Source of the DNA: G963666535 sp963666535
GTDB taxonomy: Bacteria; Bacillota; Clostridia; Oscillospirales; Oscillospiraceae
Direction of reading: 5' to 3'
NCBI GenBank assembly: GCA_963666535.1
Contig: OY762913.1
Span: 1,798,001-1,862,000, forward strand
DNA length: 64,000 nt
Part shown: positions 51,035-58,485 of the stretch, piece by piece
Position numbering within the stretch: position 1 is the stretch's first letter
Layout: each line of letters opens with the position of its first letter
Translations under genes and position numbers: made by a program
Notes under the pieces: generated by a model
The model's input: the letters and a program-made list of their open reading frames with translations, nothing else
Database searches by the model: none
Told to the model about the DNA's origin: nothing

Positions 51035-51073
51035 AAAATACGGCCTGCGCAGCTGCGCAGGCCGTATTTTCTT
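51035..51073 (+). terminator. Intrinsic terminator after the AI-2E-family gene
   Basis: A perfect 16-bp stem AAAATACGGCCTGCGC / GCGCAGGCCGTATTTT with loop AGCT; symmetrical A/T flanks allow action in both directions. Confidence 0.85.
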
Positions 51074-51168
51074 GTTCCGTAGGCATTGCCTTTGAAATTT
51101 TCCCTTTTCTATTCTAACGATTTCCTGTATAATGGAAACAACGAAACACATCAGACTAAGGGGGTATT

Positions 51169-52053
51169 ATGAGAAAATTGAGGCTCATCCGTTTCCCATT
51201 CCTGTTCATCGCCGGTATCATCAACGCAGTGGGTATTACGCTGTTCCTTGCTCCGCTAAAGCTGTTCGACAGCGGTATCTCCGGCACGGCGTTCCTGCTT
51301 GACATTATCACACCGCCTTATTTTATCCTGAGCATGTTTCTCATTCTGCTGAATTTTCCGTTTTACATCATCGCCTGGAGAAAAATCGGATTTGACTTTC
51401 TCATCTATTCTCTTTTTGCGATCTCGGTCTATGCAGGGGCTGCCTTTTTGTTCCGCAACGTCTTGCCGATCGATTTTTCCCAAGGTTCGCCCATCACAGG
51501 CGGCGATATTCTACTTTCAGCCTTATTCGGCGGACTGCTCTCCGGCATCGGCAGTGGCTTGGTCATCCGTATGGGTGGTGCCATTGATGGGGTAGAGGTT
51601 CTCTCAGTTCTTTTTGCCAAAAAACTTGGGCTTACGGTTGGATCCTTCATGATGATCTATAACGTAATTCTCTATTCCATTTCCGCGCTCATTTTCCATA
51701 GCTGGAAAATTCCGCTGTATTCCATCATTGCATATGCCATTGGCATCAACACCATCGATTTTGTGGTAGAGGGCCTTGACCGTGCAAAAGCGATCTTTAT
51801 CATCACCGATGCCGATTCAGCCATTCCAGACCGTCTTTCGGATGAATTGGGACTTGGCGTTACGCTTCTTGACGCACATGGCGTTTATTCCAACGAAGGA
51901 AAGCAGCTCATCTATTGCGTCGTCACGCGGTTTGAGATACATAAGGTAAAGCAGATCGTGGCCGACGAAGCACCCAATGCCTTCATCACTATCAGCGAAA
52001 TATCCGAAACGGTAGGGGGAACCGTAACAAAGTTTTCGCCCTTCAGGAACTAG
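51169..52053 (+). CDS. YitT family membrane protein (DUF161/DUF2179)
   Basis: A 294-residue protein with an N-terminal half of about five or six spans ('FLFIAGIINAVGITLFLAPL', 'FILSMFLILLNFPFYIIAWR', 'GGLLSGIGSGLVIRMGGAID', 'GSFMMIYNVILYSISALIFH'). The cytoplasmic DUF2179 domain is at about 210-290 ('AIFIITDADSAIPDRLSDEL', 'IYCVVTRFEIHKVKQIVADE'). Function in Firmicutes is not established. TATAAT at 51128-51133 is a possible -10 element upstream. Confidence 0.9.
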   Translation: MRKLRLIRFPFLFIAGIINAVGITLFLAPLKLFDSGISGTAFLLDIITPPYFILSMFLILLNFPFYIIAWRKIGFDFLIYSLFAISVYAGAAFLFRNVLPIDFSQGSPITGGDILLSALFGGLLSGIGSGLVIRMGGAIDGVEVLSVLFAKKLGLTVGSFMMIYNVILYSISALIFHSWKIPLYSIIAYAIGINTIDFVVEGLDRAKAIFIITDADSAIPDRLSDELGLGVTLLDAHGVYSNEGKQLIYCVVTRFEIHKVKQIVADEAPNAFITISEISETVGGTVTKFSPFRN

Positions 52054-52056
52054 TAT

Positions 52057-52093
52057 AAAATGAGACAGGCTCGGGTGGAGCCTGTCTCATTTT
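52057..52093. terminator. Bidirectional terminator between yitT-type gene and phosphofructokinase
   Basis: A 15-bp stem AAAATGAGACAGGCT / AGCCTGTCTCATTTT with loop CGGGTGG lies between two convergent genes. Confidence 0.85.
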
Positions 52094-52109
52094 ACTCATC
52101 CAGCAAGGG

Positions 52110-53357
52110 TCACTTTTCTGCGCTTGCCAAAACCTTTTTTAGCTTGGCAAAGCGGGGCAGGGAGGACTCCTTTGGCAAAGCGGGCTCTCCCTGAATCAGG
52201 GGCAGCACGTAGTCGATAAAGGGCTGTTCCAAACCGTTTCCAGCCGCATTGATCCATTCGCGAGGCACCTTTTTCTCGACGTTTGCCACGTCGGTCAAAC
52301 CGATCAGCTTTGTTCTGCAAGTATAATGTCCGCCCTCGTCGAACCGCTCAAAGGCAACCATTTTGTCGGTAATGCCACTCACAGCGGATTCCACTGCTGT
52401 TCGGCCCGCCAAATACGCTTCGCTGATGTCGGTCTGGGACGCAAGATGGGCTCCACAGCGCTGCAACAGAGATAGTTCAATACCGCGTACCTTTGCGCCG
52501 GTCTGCTGCTTAACCGCGTCGGCCAGCATCACGGCAAGTCCACCCAGTTGAACGTGACCAAAACCGTCGGTGGCCGAGGTTTGCGCCTCGGAAACAAAGG
52601 TGCCGTTCGCATAGTGGATCCCCTCAGAGACCGCCACTATGCACTTGCCCGTCCTGCTGTAGATATCCTTTACATCACGGATGAAATCCTCCATGTTAAA
52701 TATCGTCTCGGGCAGATACACCAGATCGGGACCATAGCCCGCCCAGGTGGCCAGTGCGGCAGCACCGGCCAGCCAGCCGGCGTGACGGCCCATAATTTCA
52801 ATCACAGTTACCATGCCGGTGTCATACACATGGGCATCCTGCCACACCTCCATGCAGGTGGTGGCGATATATTTGGCGGCGCTAGCATAGCCGGGGCAGT
52901 GGTCGGTGCCGAACAGATCGTTGTCAATGGTCTTTGGCACTCCCATAATGCGGCATTCATAGCCCACCTTCTGCATATACTTCGAAATCTTGTTGCAGGT
53001 GTCCATCGAGTCGTTGCCGCCATTGTAGAAAAAGTAGCGCACGTCGTATTTCTGAAAGATCTCAAGAATACGCTTATAGTCCGTGTCGTTCCTGTCGGGG
53101 TCTTCCAGCTTGTGGCGGCAGGAACCTAAGGCGGAGGACGGCGTGTATTGCAGTAAGGCCAGTTCCTTGGGGTCTTCCTTCCCAATGTCGTATAGTTTGT
53201 CCTCCAAAACGCCGGCGATGCCGTGAGCCGCACCTAAAACACGGGTGATACAGCTGGATTTCAGCGCGGCTTCAAACACGCCCTGCGCGCTGGCATTGAT
53301 CACGGCGGTGGGGCCGCCGGACTGCCCCAGAATGCAGGCGCCAGTCAGTTCATTCAT
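52110..53357 (-). CDS. pfp: 6-phosphofructokinase, probably diphosphate-dependent
   Basis: A 415-residue PFK-family enzyme. 'CILGQSGGPTAVINASAQGV' is the phosphate-binding start, 'FFYNGGNDSMDTCNKISKY' the region equivalent to GGDDS, and 'GVPKTIDNDLFGTDHCPGYA' the catalytic TIDND segment. 'IMGRHAGWLAGAAALA' follows. Lys before TID (PKTIDND instead of PGTIDND) is the hallmark of PPi-using enzymes, so it should phosphorylate fructose 6-phosphate reversibly with PPi. ATG 53357 has AAGGAGGAG on the minus strand; a longer frame to 53432 overlaps the intergenic region. Divergent from the aldolase gene. Confidence 0.88.
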   Translation of the reverse strand: MNELTGACILGQSGGPTAVINASAQGVFEAALKSSCITRVLGAAHGIAGVLEDKLYDIGKEDPKELALLQYTPSSALGSCRHKLEDPDRNDTDYKRILEIFQKYDVRYFFYNGGNDSMDTCNKISKYMQKVGYECRIMGVPKTIDNDLFGTDHCPGYASAAKYIATTCMEVWQDAHVYDTGMVTVIEIMGRHAGWLAGAAALATWAGYGPDLVYLPETIFNMEDFIRDVKDIYSRTGKCIVAVSEGIHYANGTFVSEAQTSATDGFGHVQLGGLAVMLADAVKQQTGAKVRGIELSLLQRCGAHLASQTDISEAYLAGRTAVESAVSGITDKMVAFERFDEGGHYTCRTKLIGLTDVANVEKKVPREWINAAGNGLEQPFIDYVLPLIQGEPALPKESSLPRFAKLKKVLASAEK

Positions 53358-53479
53358 ATTGTTGCTCCTCCTTTTAGCGGTTGGGGTAAATTCCCTTAAA
53401 TCATACCATGCGCCCTTGCATTTTTCAACCAAAAATGGTAACCTTGATAGTAGTATTTGAAATAAGGAGATGGCTTATT

Positions 53480-54415
53480 ATGGCACTGGTCACATCCACT
53501 GAAATGTTTAAAAAGGCCTACGAGGGCGGCTACGCCATTGGTGCGTTTAACGTCAATAATATGGAAATTATACAGGGGATTACCGAGGCGGCTAAGGATC
53601 TGAGCGCGCCCCTTATCCTGCAGGTTTCCGCAGGCGCCCGAAAATATGCAAACCACACCTACCTCATGAAGCTGGTTGAGGCAGCGGTGATCGAAACCGC
53701 CCTGCCCATCTGCCTGCACTTGGATCATGGCGACTCCTTCGAACTCTGCAAATCCTGCATTGACGGCGGCTTCACCTCGGTTATGATCGATGGCAGCCAC
53801 TTTAGCTTCGAGGAAAACATTGCGCTGACCAAAAAGGTCGTTGCGTATGCCCATGACCACGGTGTGGTGGTAGAAGGTGAACTGGGGCGGCTTGCTGGCA
53901 TTGAGGATGCCATCAATGTCTCGGCCGAGGATTCTTCCTATACCCGCCCTGAAGAGGTGGAGGAGTTTGTCACGAAAACCGGCGTGGACTCTCTGGCAAT
54001 TGCCATTGGCACCAGCCACGGCGCATATAAGTTCAAGCCAGGAACCAAGCCGCAACTGCGGTTTGATATTCTGGAAGAGGTAGCGAGACGTTTGCCTGGT
54101 TATCCCATCGTGCTCCACGGTGCATCCTCTGTCATCCCGGAATATGTGGAAATGATCAACCAATTTGGTGGCAATATGCCAGGCGCGTTGGGCGTGCCTG
54201 AGGATCAGCTTCGTCAGGCGGCCCGCAGTGCGGTGTGTAAGATCAATATTGATTCCGACCTGCGGCTGGCCATGACCGGCTCCATCCGTAAATATCTGGC
54301 TGAGCACCCCGCGGATTTCGACCCCCGTCAGTACCTCAAGCCGGCCCGTGAAAACATCAAGAGCATGGTGGCCCATAAGATCACCGAAGTTTTGGGCTGT
54401 AACGGCAAGGCGTAA
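53480..54415 (+). CDS. fba: Class II fructose-bisphosphate aldolase
   Basis: A zinc aldolase of 311 residues cleaving fructose 1,6-bisphosphate. 'YAIGAFNVNNMEIIQGITEA', 'CLHLDHGDSFELCKSC' (zinc His), 'HDHGVVVEGELGRLAGIED', 'AIGTSHGAYKFKPGTKPQL' and 'IVLHGASSVIPEYVEMINQF' give the zinc and phosphate sites. ATG 53480 follows ATAAGGAG; the longer frame to 53408 crosses the promoter region. It is next to pfp, giving two consecutive glycolytic steps from one divergent region. Confidence 0.95.
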   Translation: MALVTSTEMFKKAYEGGYAIGAFNVNNMEIIQGITEAAKDLSAPLILQVSAGARKYANHTYLMKLVEAAVIETALPICLHLDHGDSFELCKSCIDGGFTSVMIDGSHFSFEENIALTKKVVAYAHDHGVVVEGELGRLAGIEDAINVSAEDSSYTRPEEVEEFVTKTGVDSLAIAIGTSHGAYKFKPGTKPQLRFDILEEVARRLPGYPIVLHGASSVIPEYVEMINQFGGNMPGALGVPEDQLRQAARSAVCKINIDSDLRLAMTGSIRKYLAEHPADFDPRQYLKPARENIKSMVAHKITEVLGCNGKA

Positions 54416-54466
54416 CGGGGCAGGGCGGTGGTGTTACCCGATGATGTGATTCGTTGAATAGAAGGG

Positions 54467-54506
54467 AAGACCGTCCGAAGTTTTTGGTAACTTAGGGCGG
54501 CCTTTT
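54467..54506 (+). terminator. Intrinsic terminator after the aldolase gene
   Basis: AAG-a-CCGTCC-g-AAGTT / AACTT-a-GGGCGG-c-CTT hairpin followed by T4. Confidence 0.7.
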
Positions 54507-54599
54507 CCTGGGAAATAATGGTATGCATTGCTGCGCAAACGATCACTGTCTCATATTCCTACTATCGCAAAAAATCAGCCAGGTTCGTATATTATCAAA

Positions 54600-54632
54600 G
54601 GGGGCATCCTCGCAACCAGCGAGGATGCCCCC
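54600..54632 (-). terminator. Terminator-like hairpin downstream of cotJC
   Basis: A perfect 14-bp stem GGGGGCATCCTCGC with loop AACCA. On the minus strand it is followed by CTTTGATAATATA, so it probably ends the cotJ operon. Confidence 0.65.
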
Positions 54633-54643
54633 AATATACAAGG

Positions 54644-55243
54644 TTAAGTTTTGTCAAACGCAGGGTTGGTGTAATACACATTTTTCTGGTCCATTTTTTC
54701 CTTTGCCAGTGCAACCGCCTCGCCAAATCGTTGGAAGTGAACGATTTCCCGCTCACGCAGGAAGCGGATCACGTTACTTACATCCGGGTCATCGGAGAAG
54801 CGAAGAATGTTATCATAGGTAAGCCGTGCCTTTTGTTCTGCTGCCATGTCCTCGCTTAAATCTGCGATGACATCGCCGGTGCTCTGCATCCCGTCTGCGC
54901 TCCAGGGCGTACCGGAAGCCGCAGTTGGGTAGATGCCCAGCGTGTGATCCACGAAATAAGACGCAAAAGGACTGTCCATAATCTCGTCGGTGGTAAGCTT
55001 GCGGGTAAGCTGATGCACCACAGCCGCAACCATTTCAAGGTGCCCCAGTTCTTCTGTTCCAATATCGGTGAGTAGGCCACGCACCTCGTCATAAGGCATG
55101 GCATACCTTTGACTGAGATAGCGCATGGACGCACCCAATTCTCCGTCCGGTCCGCCGTATTGGCTAATGATAAAGGAGGCCAGTTTTGGGTTCGGCGTTG
55201 ATATTTTCACGGGATATTGCAGTTTTTTTTCATAAAAAAACAT
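54644..55243 (-). CDS. cotJC: Spore coat protein CotJC, manganese-catalase family
   Basis: A 199-residue ferritin-like protein: 'ASFIISQYGGPDGELGASMR', 'LTDIGTEELGHLEMVAAVVH' (metal Glu and His), 'ADLSEDMAAEQKARLTYDNI' and 'IRFLREREIVHFQRFGEA'. It matches CotJC/Mn-catalase of spore coats, which may destroy peroxide or just be structural. GAAGGA precedes the ATG on the minus strand, and its start overlaps the end of the CotJA-CotJB fusion gene by one base. Confidence 0.93.
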   Translation of the reverse strand: MFFYEKKLQYPVKISTPNPKLASFIISQYGGPDGELGASMRYLSQRYAMPYDEVRGLLTDIGTEELGHLEMVAAVVHQLTRKLTTDEIMDSPFASYFVDHTLGIYPTAASGTPWSADGMQSTGDVIADLSEDMAAEQKARLTYDNILRFSDDPDVSNVIRFLREREIVHFQRFGEAVALAKEKMDQKNVYYTNPAFDKT

Positions 55244-55707
55244 TACGCGTCACGTCCTTCCCGGTACTCCCAAGGCCAGGGACCGCTCAGCCAGCTGTAG
55301 TGGTCACTATGCTGTATCGAGCGTTTGAGCAGGGGGCCGTTCGCAGCCTCATATTGCTCTCTGGCCGCTGCTTCCATTGCGGAATATTGTCTGTAAAGCT
55401 CAAATGCTTCACTGTCGTTTTGATGCGTGTCTAGATACAAACCGAGCTCCAGCAGGACGAACTCCAGCGCCTGAAGTTCAGCGAGCGGACCATTTACCAC
55501 GTTACCACCGACCGGTTTCGCATGGAAGGGAAGGTTGAGCCCTGGGAAGATTGTGCCGTTGTTCAGTGCGTCAGATTGGGAATATTTTTTTGAACCAGTC
55601 TGTTGAAACGGCACGTAGGGCACAGCGAGCGGTGCGCAGGATGGAAGCGTTCCTTGGGAATCCTCGCAGACAGATCGCTGTGGGATCATGTTGTTTTGCG
55701 GGTACAA
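55243..55707 (-). CDS. cotJA/cotJB: Fused CotJA-CotJB spore coat protein
   Basis: A 154-residue protein that joins two normally separate coat proteins. Residues about 30-65 ('LAVPYVPFQQTGSKKYSQSD', 'ALNNGTIFPGLNLPF') are CotJA. Residues about 78-150 ('LAELQALEFVLLELGLYLDT', 'EAFELYRQYSAMEAAAREQY', 'DHYSWLSGPWPWEYREG') are CotJB. Start TTG 55707 has AAAGGAGGAAACAAC directly ahead on the minus strand; the earlier in-frame start at 55743 would place the ribosome site inside the gene. CATAAACTA (minus strand, 55759-55767) upstream resembles a sigma-E/sigma-K -10. Confidence 0.85.
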   Translation of the reverse strand: MYPQNNMIPQRSVCEDSQGTLPSCAPLAVPYVPFQQTGSKKYSQSDALNNGTIFPGLNLPFHAKPVGGNVVNGPLAELQALEFVLLELGLYLDTHQNDSEAFELYRQYSAMEAAAREQYEAANGPLLKRSIQHSDHYSWLSGPWPWEYREGRDA

Positions 55708-55758
55708 GTTGTTTCCTCCTTTGAACTGGTGAATACTAGGCAAAATACCCAGTCACTT

Positions 55759-55767
55759 TAGTTTATG
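55759..55767 (-). promoter_or_regulatory. Candidate sporulation-sigma -10 element of the cotJ operon
   Basis: CATAAACTA on the minus strand fits the sigma-K -10 pattern CATANNNTA and seven of eight positions of the sigma-E -10. The matching -35 is not convincing. About 50 bases before the TTG start. Confidence 0.35.
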
Positions 55768-55881
55768 CGCACAAAACCGTTGTGAAACCGCTTCAAATTT
55801 GGGTATAGATGTGATATACTGATAGAAATGCTACATAAGGATTCAAATTCCCTCATAAGATGCAATTGGAGGGGATTTTGC

Positions 55882-56586
55882 TTGAAAACAACTGCTTCAA
55901 AATTATTATGGTTACTGCCAGCCTTGCTTTTTGGGGTCTGCATTTTTCGGGCAATGCCACAGCAAGGGGTTCCCACTTTTGGTCCGGAGCGTTTTAGCGG
56001 TTCAACCTTGATCGTGGACGCCGGCCATGGCGGCGAGGATGGCGGTGCTGTTTCATTTTCCGGGGTTCCGGAAAGTGGAATCAATTTAGCCATCGCACGG
56101 AAGCTGGACTCTATTATGGGATTCTACGGTGTGGATACGCTGTTGCTGCGTACCGAAGACATCTCACTCCACGATTCCGATGCATCGACTTTACGGGAAA
56201 AAAAGGTATCCGATCTCCACAATCGCGTTGCGACGATCAACTCTGTGGAGAACGCAACCCTTGTCAGTATCCATCAGAACACTTATGAAAGCACGCGGTA
56301 TCACGGAGCACAGGTTTTTTATGCTAATGAGGAACTCTCACTGGATTTTGCGGTGCTGATGCAGGAAACGCTTCGTTTGACCTTAGATCCCCAGAATGAC
56401 CGCGTGGCAAAAAAAATACCGGAAAGCATTTACTTAATGAATCACATTACCTGTCGGAGTGTTTTGGTGGAATGCGGATTTCTCTCCAACCCGGAGGAAG
56501 ATCTGCTGCTGCAGAACGATACCTACCAAACGAAGATCGCCGTGGCAATAGCCGGGGCATACTTGCACGACCAGAATGCGCAATAG
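55882..56586 (+). CDS. cwlD: N-acetylmuramoyl-L-alanine amidase CwlD
   Basis: CwlD starts muramic-lactam formation in the spore cortex. A signal-anchor helix lies at residues 6-22 ('LLWLLPALLFGVCIFRAM'), then an Amidase_3 domain: 'STLIVDAGHGGEDGGAVSFS' (zinc His), 'ESGINLAIARKLDSIM' (zinc Glu), 'SIHQNTYE' (zinc His) and 'VLVECGFLSNPEED' (catalytic Glu). 234 residues from TTG 55882, which has TTGGAGGGG seven bases ahead. ATG 55828 in frame precedes the ribosome site. Confidence 0.92.
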   Translation: MKTTASKLLWLLPALLFGVCIFRAMPQQGVPTFGPERFSGSTLIVDAGHGGEDGGAVSFSGVPESGINLAIARKLDSIMGFYGVDTLLLRTEDISLHDSDASTLREKKVSDLHNRVATINSVENATLVSIHQNTYESTRYHGAQVFYANEELSLDFAVLMQETLRLTLDPQNDRVAKKIPESIYLMNHITCRSVLVECGFLSNPEEDLLLQNDTYQTKIAVAIAGAYLHDQNAQ

Positions 56587-56606
56587 AACAAAGTGGGGGG
56601 ACCCAG

Positions 56607-57968
56607 ATGAAGGCAAAAACCGTTTATTACTGCACGGAATGCGGGAACGAGGCACCGAAGTGGCAAGGGAAATGCCCGGCCTGTGGTGCGTGGAATACAT
56701 TTGTGGAACAGCCGGTTCAGAAACCAACGGGTAAAAAGAGCACTGGCAGCGGGGTCCGGGTGGCGATGAATCACCCGCAGCTCATCGATGATGTCGAAAC
56801 AACGCAAGAACTGCGGTTTGAGACCGGAATGGGTGAGCTGGACCGGGTTTTAGGCGGCGGCGCCGTACAGGGATCTCTCGTTTTGGTGGGCGGTGCGCCT
56901 GGGATTGGGAAATCCACGCTGATGCTGCAGATCTGCGATCACCTGTGCAGATTTTCCAAGGTTTTGTATGTTTCGGGGGAAGAGTCGCCCCGCCAGATCA
57001 AGCTACGGGCGGAGCGCCTGCACGTTCACGGCGAAAATCTACATTTATTGGCAGAAACAAATCTGGAGGATATTTTGGCCGCTGCTGACGAGTTGAAGCC
57101 TGATATCCTGATCGTTGACTCCATACAGACGATGTATAACGGGGACTTGAGCACCTCGCCCGGCAGCGTGGGGCAGGTAAAGGAGTGCACAATGGCGCTC
57201 ATGCAGCTGGCGAAAGGGCAGGGGGTAACCGTATTCGTCATTGGTCATATTAATAAAGAAGGGTCTATCGCAGGGCCTAAGGTTCTGGAACACATGGTGG
57301 ATTGTGTCCTGCATTTCGAGGGCGAGGAGCATATGGCTTACCGCATCCTGCGCGCGGCCAAGAATCGATTTGGAGCAACCAATGAGATTGGCGTATTTGA
57401 AATGCGGGAAAGCGGCCTGGAAGAGATACAAAACCCGTCTGAAATGCTGCTTGCAGGCCGCCCGGAGGATACACCGGGCACTTGTGTGGCCTGCGCGATG
57501 GAGGGAGTTCGACCGATTCTGGCCGAGGTGCAGGCATTGCTGACGCCTACGGCTTTTGGCAATCCGCGTAGGACAAGCAATGGGTTCGACTATAATCGTG
57601 CAGTTTTGTTATTGGCTGTTTTGGAAAAGCGAGGGGGCTTGCTGGTAGGAAATTGCGACGCTTATATCAATGTAATCGGCGGTTTGAATTTAAATGAGCC
57701 AGCTGCGGATCTGGCCATGGTCATAGCGTTGGCATCCAGCTTTCGGGACAAGCCCGTTCCAACCGATCTTGCCGCCATCGGTGAGGTCGGTCTGACCGGA
57801 GAACTCCGTTCGGTCAGTTCGCTCAGTCAGCGTTTGTCAGAGGTACGGCGACTGGGCTTCACAAAATGCCTGATTCCTAAAAGCAACCTGGATAAAACAG
57901 TACCACCCGAGGGGCTGCAGATTATACCGGTCAAAAACATTCGTGAAGCACTGGCGGCGATTCTGTAA
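56607..57968 (+). CDS. radA: DNA repair protein RadA
   Basis: A RecA-like branch-migration helicase of 453 residues. Zinc finger 'YYCTECGNEAPKWQGKCPAC', Walker A 'LVGGAPGIGKSTLMLQICDH', the RadA motif 'KNRFG' in 'AAKNRFGATNEIGVFE', and a C-terminal Lon-protease-like domain ('GGLNLNEPAADLAMVIALAS', 'AAIGEVGLTGELRSVSSLSQ'). ATG 56607 follows AGTGGGGGG. A frame to 56472 overlaps cwlD and is not used. Confidence 0.96.
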   Translation: MKAKTVYYCTECGNEAPKWQGKCPACGAWNTFVEQPVQKPTGKKSTGSGVRVAMNHPQLIDDVETTQELRFETGMGELDRVLGGGAVQGSLVLVGGAPGIGKSTLMLQICDHLCRFSKVLYVSGEESPRQIKLRAERLHVHGENLHLLAETNLEDILAAADELKPDILIVDSIQTMYNGDLSTSPGSVGQVKECTMALMQLAKGQGVTVFVIGHINKEGSIAGPKVLEHMVDCVLHFEGEEHMAYRILRAAKNRFGATNEIGVFEMRESGLEEIQNPSEMLLAGRPEDTPGTCVACAMEGVRPILAEVQALLTPTAFGNPRRTSNGFDYNRAVLLLAVLEKRGGLLVGNCDAYINVIGGLNLNEPAADLAMVIALASSFRDKPVPTDLAAIGEVGLTGELRSVSSLSQRLSEVRRLGFTKCLIPKSNLDKTVPPEGLQIIPVKNIREALAAIL

Positions 57969-58027
57969 GAAGGTTTCTTACATGTAATAACCAATTAATT
58001 AAATATGTAAAACAGAGAAGGAGAATC

Positions 58028-58282
58028 ATGGTGCTTACATACAAATTTGATACGCAGTTATTAATCGAAGGGGAAAACCTTTCAGAAGATAAAATAAACG
58101 AGTATATTACAAAAAACATGGAAGGCGATTGCTTACTTGTGGTTGGCGATGAGGAACTGATCAAAATTCATTTTCACACAAATACTCCATGGAAAGTACT
58201 TGAGTATTGTGATTCATTAGGTGATATTCATGATATTGTGGTAGAAAACATGGAACAACAAGCCAACGGTCTTCACGGTTAA
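58028..58282 (+). CDS. Stand-alone FakA middle-domain-like protein
   Basis: An 84-residue protein 'LTYKFDTQLLIEGENLSEDK', 'GDCLLVVGDEELIKIHFHTN', 'TPWKVLEYCDSLGDIHDIVV'. This is the linker/middle domain found between the kinase and FakB-binding domains of the fatty-acid kinase FakA (YloV). The His-x-His pair (48 and 50) of the FakA zinc site is kept; the partner Cys of the YGYCTE segment is replaced (TYKFDT). No kinase domain is attached. AGAAGGAGAATC precedes ATG 58028. Its codons are clearly more AT-rich than those of radA upstream. Function unknown; it could modulate the real FakA or be a degraded remnant, although the ORF is intact. Confidence 0.75.
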   Translation: MVLTYKFDTQLLIEGENLSEDKINEYITKNMEGDCLLVVGDEELIKIHFHTNTPWKVLEYCDSLGDIHDIVVENMEQQANGLHG

Positions 58283-58361
58283 ACAATTTGTCAGTACTTA
58301 ATAGTGGTATGGCCAATTTCTTTATCTAAATTTTTTTATATCTCCAGCGAAAGGAGGCTGC

Positions 58362-58463
58362 ATGCTCATACCAGTAAGTCAACAAAATAAAAATTTTGTT
58401 GACTTGGAGGGAGGGAAAACCTGCGTATTGCGGTTGATGGTTTTGATTGCCCTCATCCTATGA
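58362..58463 (+). CDS. Possible 33-residue leader ORF before the recombinase gene
   Basis: AAGGAGG (58351-58357) stands four bases before ATG 58362. The frame runs 33 codons with a hydrophobic end ('CVLRLMVLIALIL') and stops 22 bases before the recombinase start, which itself lacks a ribosome site. It could be a translational leader. No homologue is recognised; a different frame of the same stretch reads 'LRIAVDGFDCPHPMTVKA', so coding status is uncertain. Confidence 0.3.
   Translation: MLIPVSQQNKNFVDLEGGKTCVLRLMVLIALIL
58376..58405. repeat. Near-perfect palindrome upstream of the Xer-type gene
   Basis: AAGTCAACAAAAT (58376-58388) and ATTTTGTTGACTT (58393-58405) are exact complements, 13 bp each, separated by AAAA. 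It has no T-tract on either side and so is not a normal terminator. The 13-4-13 layout resembles a protein-binding site; a recombinase or repressor site is possible. Confidence 0.6.
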
Positions 58464-58485
58464 CGGTAAAAGCTTGCGCTCATTT

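Noticed and set aside
58412..58480. Possible remnant of a plsX start (LRIAVDG frame)
   Set aside because: Only about ten residues resemble PlsX and the frame soon enters the recombinase gene; chance is likely.
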